Shown here piece after piece: positions 51,019 to 60,220 of a stretch of DNA of 64,000 nt. The notes beneath the pieces were generated by a model that had not been told where the DNA came from, did not search any database, and saw only the letters and a program-made list of their open reading frames with translations. Location: the NCBI GenBank assembly GCA_002811645.1, contig PDIP01000039.1, forward strand, positions 154,911 to 218,910, written 5' to 3'. A program made the position numbers and the translations under genes. Source of the DNA: Corallochytrium limacisporum (Eukaryota > Opisthokonta). Position 1 is the first letter of the stretch; every line of letters begins with the position of its first letter.

Positions 51019-51624
51019 CTACTTCAGAACTACTTTGGCCTTACCACCAATGCGTGGATTTGGGTTCGGATGAATTGGTACACAACGCACAGCGGTCCCG
51101 TAACAAATTATGAAGCAAGTAATTCCCGAAATACGATTATCCGTCGACGAGTTCTGATAACGCAAACGGATGATGCTGGAAGCTCCTAACTTTTCCGCCT
51201 CACGTACAGCGTTTGCAGTGGCTTCAGCAGTTGCGCTTGCAAAAAGGTGTCGATACGATGTCAATGATCCACCCAGCAATGATCGGAAGCGACTGTACAG
51301 GTCGTGGAAGATGTTGGCGCTTCTCGCACTAGTACCTACCACAACACCCAATTCTTCGATGATAACGCGCCCGTGAACTGCGTCCCGCGTGGTCAAGAGC
51401 ACCTCTTCGTTCAAATCCGTGTACCGCGGGATGTGAGGATCGTAGACTTCTCCGTCGTCCTGCTTGATGAACCGTTCGTGGCTGGGTTCGTCGGCAAACT
51501 TATAACTTTCTCTAAGGTTCCTCTGTGAAAAACTTATGCTGGCGCGTTGCAGACTGCGGATTTCTTTGGATATTTGACTTAGCCGAAAATGCCTGACAGA
51601 CTGAACTACCTGCGCCAAGGACAT
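51019..51624 (-). CDS. UPF0145/YbjQ-family protein
   Basis: This 201-residue protein contains a YbjQ-like domain at about residues 75-185: TTRDAVHGRVIIEELGVVVGTSARSAN, FRSLLGGSLTSYRHL, ATANAVREAEKLGASSIIRLRY and CYGTAVRC line up with the bacterial UPF0145 pattern (early LGVVxG, later GG, A-x-x-LGA, final YGTAV). The family forms beta-barrel pentamers of unknown function, sometimes linked to metal binding. Residues 1-45 are Arg/Ser/Gln-rich with few acidic residues and could be a mitochondrial presequence. It is rare as a stand-alone protein in eukaryotes, so bacterial transfer is possible. It sits 7 nt upstream of FEX in a different frame. The start is the first ATG. Confidence 0.85.
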   Translation of the reverse strand: MSLAQVVQSVRHFRLSQISKEIRSLQRASISFSQRNLRESYKFADEPSHERFIKQDDGEVYDPHIPRYTDLNEEVLLTTRDAVHGRVIIEELGVVVGTSARSANIFHDLYSRFRSLLGGSLTSYRHLFASATAEATANAVREAEKLGASSIIRLRYQNSSTDNRISGITCFIICYGTAVRCVPIHPNPNPRIGGKAKVVLK

Positions 51625-53415
51625 AACTCTACTGCATTTACACCGAGATCACAAACCCCAGTAACATTTGTTTTCTGCAATACCTGATTTACTTGCATAT
51701 CTTTTCAACGGAATGAATGGAAGATATTTATTTAAAATATCCTTCTTCTGATATACCTCTGAGACTGAGCTCTGTGCTGGTCACGTAGGCTCAAAAAGTC
51801 CACACGTACGCCTATCAGACAATCCAAACTCTGCAAATTGGTAATCCTCGCATGCACCCCGATTCCATTGGTATCATGCGTGTGCACGCTTGGCTCGGGA
51901 CGTAATCAGAGCCGTTAACAATCTCGTACTAGCGGCGGACAGCGGGCCCCGGGGGGGGGGGGGAGGGTTCCTTCGGTGTTTTGGAACGATACTCGCTCCC
52001 GTCCCTCCCTCCCCGTCGCTTGCCAGTTCAAAAGTGATCTCCCGCTCCCCCAAAGCCCACCCCTCCCACCCTCCCGCACCGCGGAAGGGTGGGAGGCCCG
52101 AAAGACTCTTTTGTTCCCTTTTCGCGATGTAAACCTTGCATGGGCCGAGAGGAAGGGTTGCGAGAATAGACCTTTTGCCGTTGTTCCCGCGTTTCGGTGC
52201 CGCACCCCCGACTCACACCGGAAAGAAAAGCTACCGGCCGTTTCTTTTGCGGGTCGCTCTCCGTCGTCGTCCGCTAATTTGCACCAAAAACTTTTTTTTT
52301 CAACGCAAGCCCCATTCCCTTACTCAACGATCCGCCAAACAAAACTGAATACATAAAGTACGGAAGCTTGGGCAGCTCCACGTCCCGCGCTTACCCAGTC
52401 TCGGGTCCCCCCCCCCCGCGGGGCCCACTGGGCGTTCCCGGTGTCAGCTGGTACTGGCGAAAGGCTGCCTGTTGTTTTCTGGGCGTTCAATAAGTACCGG
52501 CCGCCCGCTACAGCAGCGCACCGAGGCAAATGAAACAGCAAGAAAAGAAAGAAAGAAGAAAAAAAAATTGGGAAAGGTGAAAAATTGGGGAGACGTAGAA
52601 TCTTTTCCCGTTTGCTTCGCTTGGGTTCCCCATTTCTTTACCATTGTCCTTCCCTCCTCGCCTGCCAGCTTTGGTTGGGGGGGGGGTAAGAGCCCTAGCA
52701 CACAGCCCGGTTGGAGGGAGAAATCAGAAAAGGTGGCGATAAATTGGGTACGCGCCACCGAAAAAAACAAAGTAAAAGGAAGGAGCCCACAGCGAACGGT
52801 TTCTACCGTTCTTTTAGCCTTTTACATTGTTTTCCTAGTTTTTCCTTATCATCCTCTCTTGGCAATAGTGTGAGAATGGAGGGAAGAATGAAGGGCGGGT
52901 TAAAATTTCTGTGAGGGGAGCATCCGGGACCGATAGCGTAGGCGGTAGCTATTGGACCCAAAAACGGACCCCCAAACCCGCTTCCCGGCGGGAAGGGAGA
53001 GGGGGAGGGGTAGGGACGGGTGGCGGCCGTTTGACTATGGCCAGACTGTTTCTGCGTGTGTGTGTGTGGTGTGCGGCCCGCTTTGGTTGTCACAGTGGAC
53101 AGCTGTTATTTGAGCGGCTAACGGCTGAGAGCCCTTCGGCGGATGGCACAGCCCTCCCCCGGGCCAGGAAGGGGGGGGGGGAGAGAGAGAGAGAGAATCG
53201 TGGGTGAGGGCGCGTGCGTACGAGCTGGCTGATGAGCCTCGATGACGGTATCAGCTGTATTGAGTCCATATGCGCTCGTTTTTTTGTGTCCGTTGGACTT
53301 GGACTGAGTGCCGGAGGGTGTTTGACAGGTGATCGCTCAATGTATCTCGGACTTGGCCTAAGGAAACTGCGGTTCCTTTTGTTCTGGGACCCATAGCTAA
53401 GAGTTCTCATAGGCA
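51625..53415. other. divergent 5' region of UPF0145 gene and SMUG1
   Basis: 1.8 kb, no gene. It contains G/C runs at about 51948-51963, 52409-52425 and 52677-52687, a GA repeat at 53180-53194, a degenerate GTAC-family site at 52349-52361 (ATACATAAAGTAC), and a half-matching one at 52485-52497. Confidence 0.6.
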
Positions 53416-54417
53416 ATGCCGGATGCTGGAATGGGGACAGGGAATCGTGGCGATGCACTGTTGGCGGTATACCAGCGCCTGAGAGATGCAACTGTGCCTT
53501 TTGCGAATAGCAATGGGTTAAAGAAGATTGATCAACCAAGCAGCAAAAGGATCACTCACATTTACAACCCATTAGAATATGCATGGGAGCCCATTAAGCG
53601 CTACGTGCAGCTGTACGGTAGTTCAAAGAAGCAAGTTGTCATGGTTGGCATGAACCCAGGACCATTTGGCATGGCACAGACCGGAATTCCCTTTGGTGAC
53701 ATTCCTTCTGTACAGAATTTCATGCACATCGGTGATAGTCCAGACCGAGCTGATTTCCAGGTCGGCAAACCGAGTCCGGAACATCCTCAACGGCCCATCG
53801 AAGGGTTTAGTCTTGGACGAAGGGAAGTGTCCGGCACGAGATTATGGGGCTGGGCAGCGGATTTGAGTGAAGGGTCTGCTGAACGCTTCTTTGAGCATAC
53901 CTATGTACACAATTTCTGCCCACTAGTATTCATGACTTCCTCCGGATCCAATGTAACTCCGGATGCTCTTCCAGACAAAGGATACAAATCCGCTGTATTG
54001 AAGTATTGCACGGACGCGATCACAGATCTTGTGCGGATTTTGGAGCCGCATGACATCATTGCAATCGGAAACTGGACCCATAAGACACTGTCAAAGATTC
54101 AATTTGATCGGGAAGTTCGTGTCGTGAAGATCCTGCACCCAAGCCCTGCTTCACCGTTGGCAAACAATTGGCCATACCGTGCCACGGCACAGCTGCAAAA
54201 CCTAGCGCTCCTCGACTGCATGGGCGGAAGCCACTTGCTAAAGAAATATAACGTCAAGGAGGACGATCCCGGCAAGAAAACGATCACTATGCCACCAAGA
54301 GCCGCACCGAACGATTCCAGGAAGCGGAAGTTCGAAGACACCCCGAAAATCTCAGAGCCGACGAAGTCCGGACCGATCCGGCGCAGTCGCCGCCTGGCAA
54401 AGGGGCCCCCGCAGTGA
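53416..54417 (+). CDS. SMUG1: SMUG1-type uracil-DNA glycosylase
   Basis: A 333-residue protein that removes uracil and oxidised pyrimidines (such as hydroxymethyluracil) from single- and double-stranded DNA at the start of base-excision repair. Both active-site motifs are intact: GMNPGPFGM (residues 78-86, equivalent to the human GMNPGPFGM) and HPSPASPL (from His241, equivalent to human His239). NFCPL at 166-170 is the uracil-binding segment. Residues 280-333 are a Lys/Arg/Pro-rich tail with a bipartite-type nuclear signal (DSRKRKFED and IRRSRRLAK) not found in the 270-residue human enzyme. The start is the first ATG. A degenerate GTAC-family site (54509-54521) follows the gene. Confidence 0.97.
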   Translation: MPDAGMGTGNRGDALLAVYQRLRDATVPFANSNGLKKIDQPSSKRITHIYNPLEYAWEPIKRYVQLYGSSKKQVVMVGMNPGPFGMAQTGIPFGDIPSVQNFMHIGDSPDRADFQVGKPSPEHPQRPIEGFSLGRREVSGTRLWGWAADLSEGSAERFFEHTYVHNFCPLVFMTSSGSNVTPDALPDKGYKSAVLKYCTDAITDLVRILEPHDIIAIGNWTHKTLSKIQFDREVRVVKILHPSPASPLANNWPYRATAQLQNLALLDCMGGSHLLKKYNVKEDDPGKKTITMPPRAAPNDSRKRKFEDTPKISEPTKSGPIRRSRRLAKGPPQ

Positions 54418-55028
54418 ATCAATCTGATTTGATTTTCTCCCTGTTTGAACACCGAAGGATTTTTTTTCCTGCGAGAACCGCGCGACCGAATGAAATGCGT
54501 CCTTCTAAATACATAATGTACACAGACTAACTGTGCGTAATGAGGTGACAACATTTGGTCGTCACCAAGGCGGGTTTTCAGAGGGAGGGGGTACACACAC
54601 ACGTCTGCATCCCGTCTCCCGCTCTTCCTGCCCCACCTTGAGAGAGACTGTGTGGGTACCAGAGGAGGGAAGGCTCCTCTGGTGCCGTGAGGGAGACAGA
54701 TATACGCGACTTTAATCACCGGTGACCTTGGCCCCCCCCCGGGGGGGGGGGGAAGGGGGGAGGGGCGAAGCTCTTAGCAGCCCCAGGCTTATCAAATATT
54801 CCCTTGTTTCCAACCGCTTTCAAACGTGCTGTATTAGCTACCGAGCGCTTGCCTGCAGGTGCACTTTGCCACTAAGTCTGCTGCTGAGCATAACGAAGCG
54901 ATGAATTCCAATAGCGATGGTAGATGGTGGTATTTAAGCAAACGATCGCCATTTAAACATCTGTCACCAAGACAAATCATTAAATACAAACACAAGCGAC
55001 ATATAGTTACACAACACACAAATACACA
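54418..55028. other. SMUG1 3' flank and 5' region of next gene
   Basis: 611 bp with no gene. It contains a C-run/G-run inverted pair at about 54733-54752 and a degenerate GTAC-family site at 54509-54521 (ATACATAATGTAC). Confidence 0.6.
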
Positions 55029-56093
55029 ATGGGACTACGCAAGAGCAAGATGGCCCGGGCCAACGAGCAGGAGCTGCCTGAAATGACCATTAACCAGGTA
55101 GTCTTGGATGATGTCGAGGCCGGCACCGTCGCCTGGCTCAGGGACTTGGACGAGGGTAAGATGATGGCTGCTGCCACTGGCAAGCCCATTTTCCTGCTCT
55201 TCACCGAGATGCCTGGATGTCAGACCTGCACCATGTTTGGTCGCAACATTCTCGATAACACAGACATTGTGGATGCTATCCACGAAGAGTTTGTTCCCGT
55301 GCTGATTAACAACCGCGGCTGGACTTCTCACGACCGCCGGGTTTTGCGCGAATACAATGAAGCTTACCTGAACAACCCCGTTGTCCGCTTCCTGGACGCC
55401 AACGGTGAAGACCTTATCCCCCGCAAGGACAATGACTACTCACTTGAGTCTATGAAGTTCCGCATGACCCAAGCTGTTAGCGCAGCTGGTCTGTCTGGTG
55501 ACGATCTGTTTAACCGCGCCCGTCGCAGTGCCTCCTCTGTCTCTACTGAGGGCTCCGACACTGAATCCATTCCTTCTCGCGCGTCCACGACCAGCGGCAG
55601 CCAGAGCCCGGTTCGCACCTCCATTGTGCGCAAGACCCGTGCCACTGTGTTCTTCGTCATGTCCTGCTTCTGGGAAGGCGAAGGCTGCATCGACATGGTT
55701 GCTGCCAAGTTCCCTGGCCTCGTCCAGGAGACCCGTGCTGTCTGGGTGAAGACTGACGAAGCCGTCAAGGTTGTGCTGAAGACCACCGACCGTGATGCTC
55801 TGAAGCAGTTCCTGTGTGCTGTGCACCAGACTGGCTGCGCCTCTACCGTCCTCACCGACGACGAGACCGTCCTGCGCGTTCTGACTAAGTCCAGCAATCG
55901 CAACTTCTTCAGCGTCCGCCAGGCCAACCGCATGGACATTTCCCTGCCCGCTAAGCCTTCTGACCAGAAGTATTACCTTCGTCACACCAACTTCAAGAAT
56001 GAAAAGCTCACTGAAGCCCAGAAGATGGAGATCAACGGCAAGATGTGGGCCAAGGTCCGCCGTGGTGCCGACGTACAGATTGCTGCGTGCTAA
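55029..56093 (+). CDS. thioredoxin-like protein with MsrA-like C-terminal half
   Basis: A 354-residue protein in two parts. The N-terminal half (~25-155) looks thioredoxin-like: a helix, then PIFLLFTEMPGCQTCTMFGR with a CQTC motif at Cys64/Cys67 after a beta strand, and NPVVRFLDANGEDL near the expected cis-Pro region. A Ser-rich linker (165-200) leads to a C-terminal half starting TVFFVMSCFWEGE, where Cys213-Phe-Trp and Glu218 match the GCFWxxE active site of peptide methionine sulfoxide reductase A. A late DQKYYLRHT resembles the MsrA C-terminus. The GYxGG and VGxQYR blocks of real MsrA are not recognisable, so the half is divergent or decayed. Codon use is extremely biased to C/T-ending codons, implying high expression. 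The function is inferred as thiol redox; the MsrA link is tentative. Confidence 0.75.
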   Translation: MGLRKSKMARANEQELPEMTINQVVLDDVEAGTVAWLRDLDEGKMMAAATGKPIFLLFTEMPGCQTCTMFGRNILDNTDIVDAIHEEFVPVLINNRGWTSHDRRVLREYNEAYLNNPVVRFLDANGEDLIPRKDNDYSLESMKFRMTQAVSAAGLSGDDLFNRARRSASSVSTEGSDTESIPSRASTTSGSQSPVRTSIVRKTRATVFFVMSCFWEGEGCIDMVAAKFPGLVQETRAVWVKTDEAVKVVLKTTDRDALKQFLCAVHQTGCASTVLTDDETVLRVLTKSSNRNFFSVRQANRMDISLPAKPSDQKYYLRHTNFKNEKLTEAQKMEINGKMWAKVRRGADVQIAAC

Positions 56094-57048
56094 ACGCCCA
56101 AACTTTTACATCCCAACCCCCCCTCCATTTCTCATGTATATTCCATGTACATAGTAGTTCCATAGCCATACCATAGCATGAAAACCATAATTTCCATCAT
56201 ATCATTATATAAACGTCCATAACATACCCATTCACCTATATAACTTCCAAAGCAATTCGTTCACATTATTCTCTTTCCTATTTTTTTCTCTATCAGCTCC
56301 TACGTGTTACCATTTTCAATACTCTGGGAGTATAGTGCAGTATCGGAAACGTCGCCCCGCGGGCGGGGTCGGCGGATCCGAGATATGTGGGTATTAGACG
56401 ATGGGCTAACCCCCCCCCCTCCGGGGGCTCTCCAATCCCCTGCCAATCTGAGCCTAGTTGGGGAAAGGTCATAGAAATTCCAGTACTTTTACCATGCGAG
56501 TCGCGCCCATCCCCGGGGTCCTCGGGAGGGAGGGCCTTCCGGGGTGTTTCCCTCAGGGCCCAGATACAGCCAGACGCTGGAGGTGGGGGGGGTCCCTCCA
56601 ACCTCCATTGCAGAGACACTGGGGCAGGGTTCTCGATTCAGTGCAATAAGAAGTTTCAAGCCCAACCGCAGAAAGTATATCATACTATAATGTATTTCCC
56701 AGCGGCGCAGATCTGGAATCACCAGTGGGACGGTCCCGTGTACCTTTGAGAACTATCTACGAACCCACTTCCCAGTTTAAGTTTGTGCCACCGTTCAAAC
56801 TTGGGGGTAGATGGAATGCCCACCGTCTCCCACCCTCCCAAAGTCGAATCAATCCAAAATTACTTTTTTAAAATCACTCTCACAATTCTTTAGTTTTTTA
56901 ATTTAGTTTTTTTTGGTCTCCTATGCTGTTATTTTTTTCTTTACCAGGGGGGGAGGGCGGGATATGGTGGACAGGAAGAGCCAAAAAATCGACCCCCGCC
57001 ACCCTTTCCGCTAGGTCGCCCGGGGAGGGTGGAAGAGACACACGGCTT
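56094..57048. other. convergent intergenic region
   Basis: 955 bp between two stop codons. It is unusually long for a convergent gap here (others are 65-170 bp). The left part is AT-rich 3' UTR-like sequence. The right part has C/G-run pairs at about 56411-56427 and 56584-56594, a degenerate GTAC-family site at 56483-56495 (GTACTTTTACCAT), and a dyad ATACTC-N3-GAGTAT at about 56320-56334. Confidence 0.55.
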
Positions 57049-57543
57049 TCAAACCATGTCTAGCGATCGACCCGCAGGGACCTTTGCCATCTCTATATCC
57101 GTCCGCTGCTGTTGGGGCCCCGAGTGCGGATACTGCTGTTGCTGTTCCGGCACCCAGTACACGGGCATCGGCATGGCTACTCTGTAGAGGTCGGATGTTG
57201 CAGAGTTTGTGTAGTAGTAGGCGCCTTCGAGCTTGGCCTCTTCCTCAGCGCGGGCGGCCTTGTTCCGCTGGTGACGGCGCACACAGCAAACAATGAGCGC
57301 CACGATGAGAGCTAGGGCAATGAGGCAAATGATCACTAATATAAGCACAGCCACGGCCATATCCACAGCCAGCCCAGCAAAAATCGGATTCAAAGGATCA
57401 TCACTTTCATCTACAGTTTCATCGTCATCGCCGCTGTCATCACTGCTTGCCTTTACTGACCCAACGCTGGCGGCGATCCAAAGCAGGTGCAGCCCTGCGA
57501 TCTGGACCGCTTTGTTCTTTGATTCTGTTGAAAAGTACTTCAT
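57049..57543 (-). CDS. small single-pass membrane protein with acidic ectodomain and cytosolic tyrosines
   Basis: A 164-residue protein of no known family. The order is a hydrophobic signal-peptide-like segment (residues ~13-32), a short Asp/Ser/Glu-rich ectodomain (33-50), one long membrane span (57-88) ending CCVRRHQR, then a 70-residue cytosolic tail. The tail contains YYYTNS with Tyr111-Thr-Asn (a pYxN pattern, the class bound by Grb2-type SH2 domains when phosphorylated), further tyrosines (DLYRV, PVYWVPE) and a Gln/Pro-rich stretch. In a genome that also encodes receptor tyrosine kinases, an adaptor or co-receptor role is possible but inferred. The clear topology supports a real gene. 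The 5' flank carries four GTAC-family sites. Confidence 0.7.
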   Translation of the reverse strand: MKYFSTESKNKAVQIAGLHLLWIAASVGSVKASSDDSGDDDETVDESDDPLNPIFAGLAVDMAVAVLILVIICLIALALIVALIVCCVRRHQRNKAARAEEEAKLEGAYYYTNSATSDLYRVAMPMPVYWVPEQQQQYPHSGPQQQRTDIEMAKVPAGRSLDMV

Positions 57544-58274
57544 CGTTTCTATATCGGAACCGTGGTGATATATGGTGCCTGGTTTGAATTCGTTGACAAC
57601 CAGAACGTTCTCCGGAGACTGTGTTGCCCTTTCTGCGTATCGGGGCAGGTGGGATCTGCTTAACTAGCCGGAAGGGGAGCTGCCATGATCATATGCGCTT
57701 TCACCAGCCAAAAACAGTGACGAACACAAGCAAGACAACCGTCAATATTTACATCAGCGATCTGGTTCAGCTTTGTGTCATTTGATCTCCCTGCTGATAC
57801 GCCTGAACAGCTCATCCTCAGGAAAACTTCTGCTGGTCTCGTCACTGCGACACCTCTTTGCCCCTCGCCTCCTCCCGACCACCGACCCAACCAACTGCCC
57901 CATTTGTCAACCAATCTTTTTCTTCTCCCTTACTTTCACTATACAATCATACCCACAGCACACACACATATACACACACCACCCTTTTCCTAATTTTCCC
58001 TCCTTCTACCGTAACCTCTTCCATTTTTGCCTTTAGATTTGCCCCATTTGCCCCTTTTGAGTGCCGCAGTTCCGATGTATTTACCAACTAAACGCCGGCG
58101 TGCCCAAACCCCCCTACCCCTAACACCCCCCCCTTAAACTCAATTTGGCGAGTGCGCAGCTTTTTGGCGAAAAGGAAGAAAAGTGAATGTTCGCATCATT
58201 TTCCGTTCACACATACGAAACGGAAACCTAAGAGCACTTTGGAAAACGGCGGTCAAGGACCGGTTGCAATCGCA

Positions 58275-58287
58275 GTACATTCACTAC
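58275..58287. promoter_or_regulatory. GTAC-family site (GTACATTCACTAC)
   Basis: 732 bp upstream of the small membrane protein start; the reverse complement recurs at 46886-46898. Confidence 0.42.
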
Positions 58288-58969
58288 TGAAATGAGGGTC
58301 AGATCTGTTGCAGGAGATCGGTTGTGCTAAAAGTTCTGAGCAACGGGTCCTTGCGCCTCAACCCCGGTTCGTAGTAGATTTCACGTCAGCAGACAGGCAA
58401 AGAAAAACTGAGCGAAGGCAAAGGGCCGGGACGGAGGAGAGGAGACGGGGGAGAAGCACCGGGGAATAGGGGGGGGGGGCGGCTAAGCGTAGTCAGTGAT
58501 AGAGAGAGAGAGAGCGAGTGTGTGTGCGTGTGTGTGTGTGTGTTAAAGGAGCATGTCAAGCAAGTAGCCCCGTGCCATCCCGTTCGGTACACACACAGAG
58601 AGAGAGAGAGAACACCGTCACTGTCGCGCACCTTGGGGTCTCGATGCTGGTGGGTTAATACCGACGGATGGGTGCCGATCGATCCGCTCATCTTCATAAC
58701 AACACCACCAAGAGAAACCAACTACCAACACAAGGAAACAGAGACTCGGATAGTAGACCCAGTACCTGCATCGGCCCACAGAGACAAGCCCATCCCAAAT
58801 ACAAAAACCTTGGGGGCGGCGCGGCGCACACGGGATACCACGTCCACACAACACCCTTACCAGTTCTCGAGTTCTGTCTCAGTGCTGTACAACCCCGCAG
58901 GGCAGGTTGTGAGAAACCGTTACGCCCGCTGTTCCCGCTCTGTCTCTCTCTGTCTCTGGCTGGCTCTCT

Positions 58970-58974
<5 letters not shown>

Positions 58975-59017
<43 letters not shown>
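58975..59017. repeat. (TC)n microsatellite
   Basis: About 43 bases of CT alternation, the longest clean run outside the gap-flanking copies. Confidence 0.95.
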
Positions 59018-59020
<3 letters not shown>

Positions 59021-59178
59021 GTTTGTATTTTTTTTTGGGCTGGCCCTTTACCGGACTGAGCAAGAATCAATGAAATTTGCTTGAATTTTGCAAGGCAACG
59101 CGACATTACACGAAACTCACGGTGTGAAAATGATCGAAAAAGGTGACCACCACCGCACCGCACCCGCACCAGGAGAAG

Positions 59179-59191
59179 GTACTTTCAGTAT
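59179..59191. promoter_or_regulatory. GTAC-family palindrome (GTACTTTCAGTAT)
   Basis: Identical to 35268-35280; followed by GGGAAC. Confidence 0.45.
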
Positions 59192-59413
59192 GGGAACAGT
59201 TGCCTAATTTAATGGCCGCAAGGCCGTGTGACCTGCCACTCACCCCCCCTTCCCCCCTCCCCCCTCCCCCGGTTCTCGACCAGACCACGCCGGTCTCCAA
59301 AGTCTTCGGCAGTTCTGGGCAATCCTACGGATTCCCCAGGAAAAAAAGAAAAAAGAAGGGAGTGAGGGGGGGGGAGAGCCAAACCAAACACCAAAAAAAA
59401 AGTTCTTCTCTCG

Positions 59414-59426
59414 GTACATTGAGTAC
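59414..59426. promoter_or_regulatory. GTAC palindrome (GTACATTGAGTAC)
   Basis: Intact GTAC arms at the standard 5-base spacing, 70 bp from the next copy. Confidence 0.45.
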
Positions 59427-59483
59427 CAGGATCCCAAATTGGGAAAGCACACTTGCTCGTTTTGGACGGCAAAGACAGGGCCG

Positions 59484-59496
59484 GTACATTCAGTAC
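59484..59496. promoter_or_regulatory. GTAC palindrome (GTACATTCAGTAC)
   Basis: Intact arms and consensus core ATTCA; symmetric outer bases (GCCG before, GGC after) extend the dyad. Confidence 0.5.
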
Positions 59497-60220
59497 GGCA
59501 GTTCGGCCACCAGGGCGCGCGCACACACACACTCGAAAGCACGCATATTCTTCAGATGCCCCTCACTAGTCTGTGTTTCTGGGGGAGGTGAAAAATGTGA
59601 AGGGGGGGGCGGGCAGGTGCCTGAATCACAAAACAACCACAATTGCACGCCCTTGCCAAATCGCGCATATAAAATATGCGGTGGTTGGGGGGGGGTGGGG
59701 GAGGGATGTAAACCGTGATTTAAGTACCATATCACTCCATTCCTTTTTTTTTCTTGCCAACTCTTGTATTTTTTTTTGTTGCCGTCTTCTTACTAATTTT
59801 TTTCTTTAGGAGATTTTGCCCTGCCAAAAAAATAAACCCTGGAAGTCATTCAAAAAGAAAGAAAATAGGGCACTCAACTCCCCCTCCCTTCCAAAGACCC
59901 AAAGAAAAAAAAAAAAGAAAGAAAGAAAAGGGAAGAGCGAAAGAAGGGGGGGACCAGAGGGCTCTGGTTACCGAACATAGCAAGTGAGGGTTGGTGGCTA
60001 ACTTGGAAAAGGAACTGACGGTGCCTGCTACCCCCCCCCCCCACACCGGTGACATAAGAGAGTCCACTGCACCAAAATGTAAGAATTGCATGTGCATCTT
60101 CTATTGTGAAAGTGGGATACCACGTATATTATATAGTAATGGAGAATTGTGCTAGTTTGGATGATGTGAAGTTATTGCAACAGAGTGTGGAAGGAGGAAG
60201 AAAATGAATGACCCAACCAC

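Larger units (their letters stand above)
57544..60220. other. 5' region of small membrane protein gene, 3' flank of chitin synthase
   Basis: 2.7 kb, no gene. It contains GTAC-family sites at 58275, 59179, 59414 and 59484, a GA then GT repeat at 58500-58541, a long CT repeat at 58975-59017, and G/C runs near 58470-58482 and 60032-60042. Confidence 0.6.

Noticed and set aside
56113-56280. Repeated CCATA/CATAGC-like stretches as a satellite array
   Set aside because: Units are irregular and AT-rich, consistent with 3' UTR sequence after the thioredoxin-like gene.
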